From Smittium mucronatum (taxonomy: Eukaryota > Kickxellomycota > Harpellomycetes > Harpellales > Legeriomycetaceae), in assembly GCA_001953115.1 (NCBI GenBank), contig LSSL01001086.1, forward strand, positions 7,296-38,815: a DNA stretch of 31,520 bases. The letters run 5' to 3'. The notes beneath the pieces were generated by a model, which saw nothing but the letters and a program-made list of their open reading frames with translations, did not search any database and was not told the DNA's origin. Both the position numbers and the translations under genes were made by a program. Shown one piece after another: positions 11,355-20,974 of the stretch. The first letter of the stretch is position 1, and each line of letters begins with the position of its first letter.

Positions 11355-11482
11355 CATGACTCTACTAATTTTTAACTAGAACTACATTTTGTTAACCAGT
11401 TTAAAATTTGGATTTATTGTAAAGAGCTTAATGATAATTCTAAAAACCGAAAATTACATATTGTTGGGCCGTTAGATCGATG

Positions 11483-11488
11483 AATAAA
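11483..11488 (+). terminator. candidate poly(A) signal of gene 2
   Basis: AATAAA lies about 130 bp after the TGA stop. It is a positional candidate only, since the hexamer is frequent in this base composition. Confidence 0.25.
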
Positions 11489-12289
11489 GGTTGAGCAGTA
11501 TTTTTTGATGTAAACTTAATATATTTTCTTTTTTTTTAAAAAAAAATTCAAGGAAATTTTCAAAATAAGTTTCCCATATAAAAAATCAATTTCCTTTTCT
11601 ATTTTTTCATGAGATCCTCTGGGTGTTTAAATGAATTTTAAACTATTTGATTTACAGATATAACTAATAATAAATAGTTTTAATTGCAGGATATATTTAC
11701 AGATATTTGAGAAAACAGGAAAATTTTCAATCATATCTGTTTTTTTGGACAAAGGAAAAAAGTAGCATTTTTATACGAAAAAATATATCGATATTATCCA
11801 AATTATGATTTATAACGATAAATTTTAACTTAATTGGAATGTCTCAACCAACCAGTTGGATTTTTATTTGCCTCTAACTCCAAATAATATGAAAAAATAA
11901 AGGCGCTTAGCAAGTAGAAGCTCGATTAATTTCCCAATTTCATTGAAAGGATCCCAATTTTTCTACAATAATTTCCGATTTGATTCGATAAAAGAAAAAT
12001 TATTTTCTCTTCTCCATATCTAGGTTATTTGTAACAGGTCGGAAAACCACTATAGATGAAGTCTAAAAAATCTTTAATTCAGCTTCGTGTACGACCGCGA
12101 CTAACCAATTTAACTGGAGTCAGATAATTTTTTATGTTATTTGAGTATACATCTACTAATAGTCCAAAATATTAATCGAAAATAAGCACCCTTGACCAAT
12201 AACAAATGTGCACTCAGCCGCTATAATGGAGTAAGACACGGATTTTTTTTTTTCAAACATTTTATTAGTAATTTTTTAATTATCATTGA
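11489..12289. other. AT-rich spacer, nothing recognised
   Basis: No open frame of useful length, no RNA gene and no repeat was recognised between the end of gene 2 and retroelement copy B, apart from homopolymer A and T runs. Confidence 0.5.
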
Positions 12290-12910
12290 TTTTTTTTTAT
12301 CACAGAATTTTATTTTAAGGTAAATTAGTTAAAAACTATAGTAAAAATCGTCAAAAAATAAAATATATGTATATGAATATTATAATAATTACAATAAGTT
12401 TTTCTTTCAGACTATACGCTGCTTATCTACGGGAAAAGGGTGAAATATACCAACTAAAATATCCCCCATGGTATTATTCAAGTAGGTGTATGACTGAAGA
12501 TACATGCTCGCAAATTTAAAGTTCTTTGTCAAAGAAAAAACAATTTCTTGAAGCTATCGAGCTTCTATTTAGAGCCTAAATCTAACAGGATTAATAAAAT
12601 TAGGCACCCATCTAAAAGTGGAAGTTACCGATTTGGTTTTCCTAAAAATTTAGTTTGGGAACAGAGATCTTACTGACTGTCGAACGCTGGAATTGTGCAC
12701 TAGAAATTGTATCAGTCTGTACTAAACGACCCGGTTCCTCCTGCTTCTATATGCCCCTCCTCATGAATCGCTGTCCTTCTAATCAACCTGAGCTATCTCC
12801 TCATGTCCCAATCAAGAATAGTACTAAGTAGTGTGAAATTTTTAGTATATTTTACTCGTAAAAATGCGCTAATTTATTTTATAAAACATGGCAAGGTATA
12901 CCACCTTTAG
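12290..12910 (-). mobile_element. Retroelement copy B (non-coding, A-tailed, ~600 bp)
   Basis: Second member of the family described for copy A. On the minus strand it ends with AATAAAATTCTGTGAT followed by an A-run at the low-coordinate edge. Landmarks shared with A and C include TCGAACGCTGGA-TTGTGCACTAGA near 12678-12706, CTAACAGGATTAATAAAATTAGGC near 12581-12604 (with gaps in A), and the hairpin region at 12529-12551, where one base is bulged. Similarity to copy A extends to a shared GTATACCAC near 12895-12905. It is the most diverged of the three long copies; the GTACG module is barely readable here. No conserved coding frame and no clear target duplication were seen. Confidence 0.7.
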
Positions 12911-13194
12911 AATATTTTGATTTAGCTATAAAATATATTACGCCATAAAAAAAATATAATAAAAATAATACAGAACAAACTATTTGAAAAGATATGAATG
13001 ATTCATGGTTGTGATTCAATTTCAATAAACGTATAAATGAATTGGAAAACAAATGAGGGTAGTTATTGGGTACTCATCTAAATAAAAGCTCAAACAAACT
13101 ATAAAAATACCAATTAAGATTTATAAAAAATTATAAGAATAAAAACCGAAAAATCTTTTATGAAAAAAATTATATTGTTTGCCGAAAAGGCTAA
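12911..13194. other. AT-rich spacer, nothing recognised
   Basis: AT-rich sequence between copy B and the left arm of the inverted-repeat element. No gene or repeat was recognised. Confidence 0.5.
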
Positions 13195-15580
13195 AACTTT
13201 TTCCCAAAAACCAGAAATATTTTCCCAATAGTTTCAAATACTCTCTTAAAAATCAGAAATATTTTCCCCTCCCAATGAAGCATTTTCCCAATAAAAATAA
13301 ATTTTCTCCCGATAAAAAGAGGCTATTTTATATCCTATGAAGAATTATTTCTCAATAAAATGAAAAGATTTCCCATTTTATGGTCCATTAATTTCTTACA
13401 AATAGAAATAATTTCTGAATAGTCAGATTAAATTTCCAGCAATATTTGGCATTATTCTTTGGATTAAATTTTATACAATAACGAAAATTAATATTATTAG
13501 AAATTTCTTTTTTTAGAAACATGGCAGAAGCATAAATTTTTGAACCTATATTAAATAAATCTTCCATTTTAAGGCTTATTTACCGGTATGTGAGAAAATA
13601 TCCTTTTATATTTTTAATAATACTATATGATTTAAAATTTTATAGATGAAAATATTACTAAAAGAAATTTTGCTACCACAATTTAAAATATAATGGAAAA
13701 AATTGTGTTTAAAATTTTCTAATTCAACCCATTTTATCATTTTTCAGAATTAGTTCATAAAAAAATCTTTAAATAATTATAATTATAATTATGTAATTTA
13801 TTATATGCATTCATTTAGTGATTTATAGTTCTGCTCCCAAAATATTCGTATCTAGGTTTAAACATAGATAAAACCCCCTTATTGAATCCAATTGGGAATA
13901 ATATACTGAAAAATATTTAGAACTTTTTAATGATGATGGTATTGCTTTTTTTTAGCATTTATTTTCGTGTTTGCATTGAACGTTACTACCATTTTTTATT
14001 CACAATCTGTGGAAAAAAAAAAAATTTCTAAAAATTATTTATCATCCTTTTATTAAACGGTTTTTTGTTAATTTCTAAAAAAATAATTCTTTTTATAGAT
14101 ATAATCACTAAAATTTATATACTCAAATATTTTTTTCAATGGTACTGTAATTTTAGCATTAGAATTTATAAATGAATATCTATATGTTATTTAAAAAATT
14201 AATTAAATACCAGTTTTACCCGAATAAACTGAATCAATTTTAGAAATTACAGAAATTTATATAAAAATCATTTTTTTGTAATTAATGACCTAAACATTAT
14301 TTCTTTACGCCGAAATCTTTTAAAATATTTTTTATGATAGCAAGTGTCAACAATCTTTCTTTTTATTTTTTATTTAGAAGCTGAAGTGCCAGATTTTGGC
14401 GAATGATTTTTCAAATGATCTTTTTTTAAAGAATGGTTTTAATTATTATCAATGAAAAAAATTTCCATAATTTAATTTTTATTCTTTTTTTCCATATTTA
14501 GTCATGAGAAAAATTTTTATAGCTACAAGAGTTTAAAGCTCTATGCATATATTTTTCGAAAAATCTATTCAATAATAAATATAAATTCCTAATGAAAAGA
14601 ATAAATTATTATTAGAAATTAATTATTTATATATACTATTAAAACTAGCTATTATTTCTTTTTTCAAAGCGGTTTTCTTATTTCGATTTCGGGTAATTAT
14701 TTATAATATAAATATTTGACTTGATACTATTTTCTATGCTATTTCTATTAAAATATTGAATTAATAATTATCATCTTGTAATTTGAAATATAAATACCAC
14801 ATTTTAACGATATTTGATTGAGATGTAATATTAAAATGGTCATATTTGACCAATTTATACCTTTTTTACTATAAATACAATAATTTTAAGTTCATAATAC
14901 GAGATTTAAATATTAATTAATAATCTATTATTATCGATTTGGTATATTATTTTGTTATTAAGACATGAAATACAAAAATAATTAGAGTTTTAAAAATATA
15001 AAAGATTATTTTCTCACTTTTTTTTTTTTTTTTAAAGGGAATTTTATTTATAATATTTAAATACTAGAAAAAAACTAAAATAAAAAATAAAATAAAAGGA
15101 AAAAATAATAAAATTTCATCCTACTCCCATCTGTCGCTCTAACGGCTCCGTACTTACTGGGCATTGGTTCAAGGATTATTTTCTCACATACCGATAAATA
15201 AGCCTTAAAATGGAAGATTAATTCAATATAGATTTAATAATTTCTGCTTCTGCCAGGTTTCTAAATAAATTGATTTCTAATAATATTAATTGTTTTTATT
15301 GGATATAATTATATCATAAAAATAATCTCAAATATTGCTGGAAATTTAATCTGGCTATTCAGAAAATATTTCTATTGATATAAAATTAACGTCCGATATA
15401 ATGAAATTTTTTTTCATTTTTTGGGAATCAATTCCATTAATTTTGGGAAATGTTATTGGTTGTTTGGGATTGAGTATCTTAGATTGGGAAATTGTGTAAT
15501 TATTTTGGGAAAACGTTTCAATTAATTGGGAAACATTTTCATTTGATTGAGAAGGAATTCCAATCTCGTTGGGAAACCCT
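13195..15580. mobile_element. Non-coding element with long (~430 bp) inverted terminal arms
   Basis: The left arm (about 13200-13640) is the reverse complement of the right arm (about 14980-15017 plus 15174-15570). Anchor matches include 13561-13602 with 15174-15215 (TTCCATTTTAAGGCTTATTT versus AAATAAGCCTTAAAATGGAA) and 13411-13446 with 15333-15367. The outer part of each arm is an array of degenerate TTTTCCCAATA (left) or TTGGGAAA (right) motifs spaced about 15-35 bp. No transposase frame lies in the ~1.3-kb AT-rich interior. The layout is that of a foldback or long-TIR non-autonomous DNA transposon; a hairpin produced by inverted duplication is the alternative. Arm identity looks near 80-85% by eye, so it is not recent. 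Confidence 0.7.
15004..15187 (-). mobile_element. SINE-like element D with 14-bp target duplication, nested in the right arm
   Basis: The body is about 15018-15173. On the minus strand it begins CTTGAACCAATGCCC and ends AATAAAATTCCCTTT followed by about 16 A. It is flanked by exact 14-bp copies of GATTATTTTCTCAC (15004-15017 and 15174-15187), the mark of target-primed reverse transcription. The same flanking word occurs once, uninterrupted, in the left arm of the host inverted repeat, so the insertion post-dates that element. The AATAAAATTCC tail matches copies A, B and C. Its module CCGTTAGAGCGACAG resembles the 3' half of a tRNA D-arm, but no complete tRNA is present. Confidence 0.85.
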
Positions 15581-15582
15581 GT

Positions 15583-16690
15583 AATATGATCAGCAGTTTA
15601 TATTACAAGCCTAAATTAGCGGTCAGAATTTGAAATAATGTTTTGGAACCAGTAGAATATTATGTGGGGTACGCCAAGGATGCCCAGGATCTCCAATTTT
15701 ATGTTATTTTATTTTTACATCAAAGACACTTTTACAGAAGTTACAGGATTAAAGATTCAGATTTATCGGAACGAGTAACTAGATTTTTATTAGCGGATTA
15801 TTCAGTTGTGCTGGCTGATTCTGCAGAAAATCTTCAAAAGGAATTAAATTTCATAAAAATTTAGTTGAGCTCATGGGAAATGACAATAAATTGAGAAATA
15901 TGCGGAAATATGAAGGTTATTTCTAATTCAGCTATAGATACGACACCTAAAATACAAATAATTGGTTCAGTCAATAAAAATAAATATTGAGATAAAAAAT
16001 ATAAGTTAAATCGAATAAATTAGTAACGATAAAAAATGACGATGATAAGGTCTAAAAAGCCTATAAATTGGCTTAAAGTTTTCTGAACAGAAACAATTTA
16101 CTTTCAAATCTAAAAGTATAATTAATTTGCTCAGTCCTCAGACCTTTAAATTGATCAGGTGTTGAAACTTTTGGGACGATCGAAGCCAGGTCTAAGCCAA
16201 TAAAATTGGTTTTAGAAAGAAAAATGTGATTGGTAGTGAAAGTACAAAGATTTTAGATTTGGAACGTCCGAGATACGGGTCGGGGGTAAATTAATTATTT
16301 ATAAGAATCAGTTCTGCCAAGGAAAGGGTGGAATATAAATGGGGCACTTCGAAAATTATCTCAGACCTCATATCTAATCAAATTTCCGATAATCTCGAAA
16401 AAAAACCACCTATGATACTAGATGCTCATTCTGGATCAAAGGGTACTTTGGGTTAGGAGAAAGTGTCCAAAAATTTCATTCATCGGCCGATTATCACTCG
16501 AAAAAGTACCGTAAAAAAATAAAATAATAACCCAAAGAACCCGAGATAAAAAATAAAGGTAACAGGATATTATTGGAAGAAACCCATCATGAAATAAGGC
16601 AGGGAATTATATAAATCGGAAAATTTTGAATGGAGCTTTCAGGGATTGTCAGTGTTGGACAAGGATATCCAACCAAATCTAAATACTGAT
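15583..16690 (+). pseudogene. Non-LTR retrotransposon (LINE) reverse-transcriptase relic
   Basis: Translation in shifting frames recovers the order of a LINE RT and its thumb region. About 15583-15660 gives an SLYYKPKLAVRI-like stretch. About 15664-15724 gives GVRQGCPGSPIL, the RT motif usually written GxRQGxPLSP. About 15733-15864 gives VTRFLLADY-SVVLADSAENLQKELN, where the catalytic F/Y-A-D-D is degraded to LADY. About 15868-15920 gives WEMTIN..ICGNMKV, and 16059-16220 gives a stretch ending ARSKPIKLVLER. Weaker C-terminal similarity continues to about 16690. Several stops, at least three frame changes and the lost catalytic Asp make it non-functional. The 5' part (endonuclease and RT motifs before GxRQG) is absent; it begins right at the outer edge of the inverted-repeat element, either 5'-truncated or cut by that insertion. 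The part after 16220 is tentative. Confidence 0.8.
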
Positions 16691-16703
16691 TTTAAGAATG
16701 ATA

Positions 16704-16785
16704 TCTTTGTACAAAGAAAGAGAATTTAGGAAATGTAAGCACTTTATTAATCATTTTTATACAAAATGGTCTCTTTGCACAAAGA
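16704..16785. repeat. Pair of near-identical palindromes 68 bp apart
   Basis: TCTTTGTACAAAGA (16704-16717) is a perfect 14-bp palindrome; TCTTTGCACAAAGA (16772-16785) is the same apart from its centre. Both are followed by AAG. They lie just after the LINE relic and could be remains of its 3' region or a local duplication. Confidence 0.6.
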
Positions 16786-17391
16786 AAGTATTTATAATGA
16801 GATGGATAGCAGTTTACATGTTTCTTTTGGTTTAAATTATACATAAATTCGTGGGATCGACAAAACAAAAAGGTTTTTAGTTTTAATATAAAAAGGGAAG
16901 GGGTTCGAGTTTGATTAAAAATATCTCATTTTTTACTTTTCTGATTTAAATAAACAACTTTTCAAAGTATTTATTTTGAATCTTTTTATCAGATGCTTGC
17001 TAATATGAAAATAATGTGTGGAAGAGTTAAATTTTTTGCCCCAGCTGTAGGAGGAAACCCCCAGAAACGACAGATCTCATACTAATTTATATACAAGATG
17101 TAATTCAATTGGGAATAAAAATATAGAAAGTTATATATCTGGTTCTATCAAAAATTGATGTGGGATACATATCATTTTATCTAATGAAGTTTGGTTAGAT
17201 CTAGTTGGAAAACTGATTTATGGGTTTGGTCTAAAAAATAGTTACAGGAAATTTGACCTAAACGACATTTCACTTAATTATTTATACTATTAAAAGCTAT
17301 AATCAAGATGTACTTACCCAGTAAAAATAGTTAATTTTGATAAAATATTCATATTGTAAAAATGTGCATAATACTTAATTATTAGTGGTCA
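16786..17391. other. AT-rich spacer, nothing recognised
   Basis: No supported gene or repeat between the LINE relic and the minus-strand RT-like fragment. The word GGTTCGAG near 16902 resembles a Pol III B box, but no tRNA can be folded around it. Confidence 0.45.
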
Positions 17392-17586
17392 TAAATTGGG
17401 TGAAATGCCATGTAGGTCAATTGGAAATAGGTGAAATGTCTCGTAACCATAAAAAATATTTAAGTCAGCTTCGTTTTGACGCTCCGGACTGAATATTGAG
17501 TTGGAAACAGCGAAATCTTTGGACGGCATTCGAATTGCTAGATTGAATAAAATTGGAGGTAAAAGTGAATCACCAGCCCTTTTGAA
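17392..17586 (-). pseudogene. Possible second reverse-transcriptase fragment
   Basis: On the minus strand the frame from 17586 downwards reads KRAGDSLLPPILFNLAIR. It matches the RT pattern R-Q-G-D-x-L-S-P-x-L-F-N-L-A-I except at a few positions (RQ to RA, S to L or P). The frame is open for about 64 codons, with a stop immediately upstream, and no catalytic ADD box was found downstream. The residue set G-D-x-L-x-P-I-L-F-N-L-A-I differs from the GCPGSPIL form of the relic at 15583, so it would be a different LINE lineage. A chance resemblance is possible. Confidence 0.4.
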
Positions 17587-20478
17587 TCAATGCATATTGG
17601 TTACGGGGCCGCAAGAGCTATGGATGAAAGCGGCATGAAGTTTATTAATCAATTTTTTCTTTTATTGTAATTAGTAATAGCTTCGTATAGTTAGTAATTT
17701 TTATAAATAGATTCCCTACAAGAAGAATCCAGAGCCCCCTCTAATTATCGAAAATTCTTCATAGTGGTTATTTCCAGAGTATATCCGAAAAATTATTTAG
17801 AGTTTATGGGCTATAATGGATAATGCACCTAAACGCCTTAATACTCTGTTATTTGTGCACGGAAAGCTCTTAGATCCTTGTGACCTGTTTTTTCCCGGAA
17901 AAATTCTCGCACAGTTCTTTTTAGTGAATAAAACTCTTTATTCCCAACAGGATTGATATTCTCTATTTGTTTGCCATAAAACATGTATAATATAAAATAT
18001 GATAAAAATGCCCGATAGATAAAGTGAAACGAATTAACTAATAGTCTTAATCAAGTCTGATGGAAAAATTTTCCAATTAAAACTAAAAACCCACCAGCCC
18101 TCGCTATATATACCTCTATATTAACTTCATCCTACCAATAGTAATGATTATAAATAATTAAATCTACATTATGCTTGATATTGAATTAGTGAGGGGTCCC
18201 GAAATCTATTATGTGCCAATATTTCTTCAATCATAATTCCACCCCCCCCTCCCCACCATCAATTATTAACGAATAAGCGTTTAAAAAGGCTCTCTTTGGC
18301 GATTTATTTATTTATGGGAGTATAAGTTTTTTCAGTATTACCTCGCTTAAATTTCAATAGTGCAAATGATATTTTTGAGTTTCAATAATTCCTTATAATT
18401 TTTTTAACTTATACGGCATAAATATTATCAAAGAAAAAAAATAGATTAAATTGGTGCTCCGCTTAAGCACAAAATTCGAATACGAGCTAAAAACGCAACC
18501 TAAAACAGAGTTTACAGTAAAATATCTATTATTAGACATAGATTCGAATATTTTTTATTTTTTAGTTAAAGATCCGTAAAGAATGTCCTAAAAAAGAACG
18601 ATGATTATAATCGAGTATTTTTTTTTTTTTTGTAAAATTGCTTACTTTATATTATAAGTGCATCCGAGAATATTAGAATGGTGTAAAACTGAACACTGAA
18701 GGCGAAAAAGTTATGCAAGGTGCTTAATCTATTGAAAATCCTGCTAATCATAAAACGTAACACACATTGGAGACTAAAGAGTTAGTAAATCTCGCCCATA
18801 AAAAAGTGGATTAATTTGTTCATTTTTATGAACATAAATCGCTTATAAATTTTAGTTCAAAATAACCAAAAGATTTTCTAGCAATAATATAACCCTCAAG
18901 ACAAGTGTGATTCAATAATTTCAATATTTTTTCTAAATATCAGTAAAAATAACTGATAATGATAAATAATTTTTAAAAAAAAAGGTCTCCTAAGTCATTT
19001 ATACTTTTTACGTTAAAGTTTGGCTTTCTGGATTCACATCAACCGGTTTTAAAGGAATAAGAACCGGGAAATATAACTTATTTGGAATTTCTAGGTTATC
19101 CATTTATTTATTTTATAAAAAATAAATTTTATCATATCAATTTGTTTATTTAAAAATATTACAAGCCGAATATGAAAGTTATTATTTAACTTGGTTTTTA
19201 TAATAACTGGTTTTAAATAAGAGCCATCACCATATAAAAATAAACCTAATTTTCAGCTAGCTAATTTTTGAAAACTTTTTTTAAATGCAATAGATATATT
19301 TTTTGAAAACCTCTGGTTTTATTTCTTATCTCAGTGCTACCACTTCCATCTAATATACATTTTCACTTTTTTTATGTACAAGCTTTATTATAAAATAAAT
19401 TTAATAATAACTGTTCCAAAAAGAAAAACATCAAAAGTCTTAGAATAGATTGATAACGAAAATTATATATACTAGCTACTAGCTTTAGTTTTTTTTATGT
19501 CTTGCCTGAGGGGAATTAGGAATGATATATTAGCCCTTTATAAGCGGTCTAACATTGATTTTATAGGCTACAAGGCTGAGAATGTATAAATCCCAGAATC
19601 AGGATAGAAATCGACTATCATATTCTTATTTAAAGAAGTAATCTCCTAGCTTTAATTTATTTCTAATAGGATCCATAAAGCATTGCCTTACACTTAAAAA
19701 AGTTGATACTGTAATTCAAGTATCTCTAAATCAATTTATAGAATAAGAAAAATCAAGCTGTAGATATAATCAAGTTTTTTTAGCAGATTATGTTAAAATC
19801 AGCATGCTTAATATTTCCAGCCGGTTCCGAATTTTATCGATTATTCCGTATCCTTTATTTTGCAACAGGATTTTTTCAATTTTCTGAATATTATCTATTA
19901 TCCTAATTAGTGATGAGTTTCGATGTTTTATAATTTATACAGTCTTTTAGATACAAAAATTAATATGTTAAATATCAAGAGATTTACTAAACATGAGAAC
20001 CTTTATATTTATCTCATTCTAACTTCATAGATTTAAAGAAATTTGTTTGAAAATTTCAACAATATAAACACAGGATATAAACCTTTCATGGCTGCAAAGA
20101 CAGGAGGAAAAATTATCTGCCATAAATGATGTGGAGTAATACACTCATTTAATAAAGGGAAATTTTTTTCAAACTCTAATACTTTTTTATTTGTTAATTA
20201 TAGATGTTTCAAAAAAATTGAGGATAGTGATTTGCTATCTTAACCAAATGTTACATAAGCTTGGAATACTCACACTACACATATTTTATCAGAATGAGAC
20301 AGAATTTAATATAACATTTTATAACATAAATTTACCTAAATCTGTGTAAATTTATATTTCTACTAGTAATTGGCCTTTCCATCTATTTAAATTTTTTTTT
20401 TTTATAAAAAAAAACAACCCAATAAAAAATCGGTAGTATAAATTAAGACCACAATGCTCTAGATTCCTTTTTTAATAT
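17587..20478. other. 2.9-kb AT-rich spacer, no gene supported
   Basis: Very AT-rich with homopolymer runs and a C-run near 18241-18256. A plus-strand stretch at about 18677-18861 reads as plausible protein with three in-frame TAA stops (it includes LETKELVNLAHKKVD) but matches no family I recognise. No RNA gene or further clear repeat was seen. Confidence 0.45.
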
Positions 20479-20650
20479 TTAACCCTTTCAGGGGCAATGG
20501 TACAAAAAATGGCGTTCACTTTTTGCTCAATGTTTTCATTAGACTAATATTATTTGTATACCATTGGATAAATCTAAAAGTTAGGCCAATTGAAATGGCT
20601 AATTTACACAAATAGGAGTGAGGCCTAAATTTGGGCCCGGAAAGGGTTAA
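20479..20650. mobile_element. piggyBac-type MITE (164 bp plus TTAA duplication)
   Basis: The segment 20483-20646 is bounded by TTAA on both sides (20479-20482 and 20647-20650). Its ends are inverted repeats: CCCTTTCAGGGGC at the left and the complement of CCCTTTCCGGGCC at the right. TTAA target duplication with termini starting CCC is the hallmark of the piggyBac superfamily. There is no coding capacity, so it would be a non-autonomous MITE moved by a transposase encoded elsewhere. It lies about 325 bp upstream of the pseudogene start. Confidence 0.75.
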
Positions 20651-20974
20651 ACAATCGCGCTCTTTTATGCGTCTACCTAAAAACCATATATTTTTTAAAA
20701 AAGGCCATAGTTGTTGATTTTTTTTTTTTTTTTACGCAGAGTCATAGTTGTTGAAAATAAAAATATAATTCATTATTTTTTTATTTTTTTCAAGAAAATA
20801 GCAAAAAAATTAGTAGACCACCAAACTTTAAGTCAACTTTTTTGCAAATAAAGTAAAGTTTATTTTAGAATTCTAAAAATGCCACTATTTTATACGTATT
20901 TATTAATTAGATGTCCGATTAGTTTTAAAAAAATGCATTCCCTTTCAGTATAATAAAAACATAAAATCGAAAAT

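Noticed and set aside
15121..15173. tRNA gene suggested by GTTAGAGCG and GGTTCAA in elements D and E
   Set aside because: The two boxes are on opposite strands, no acceptor or anticodon stem can be drawn, and the segment is part of a retroelement copy.
18677..18861. Protein-like stretch whose stops are all TAA, suggesting reassignment of TAA to Gln
   Set aside because: Gene 1 ends with TAA at the family's conserved C-terminus and Gln is written CAA/CAG in all intact genes, so the standard code applies; the stretch is at best a fossil.
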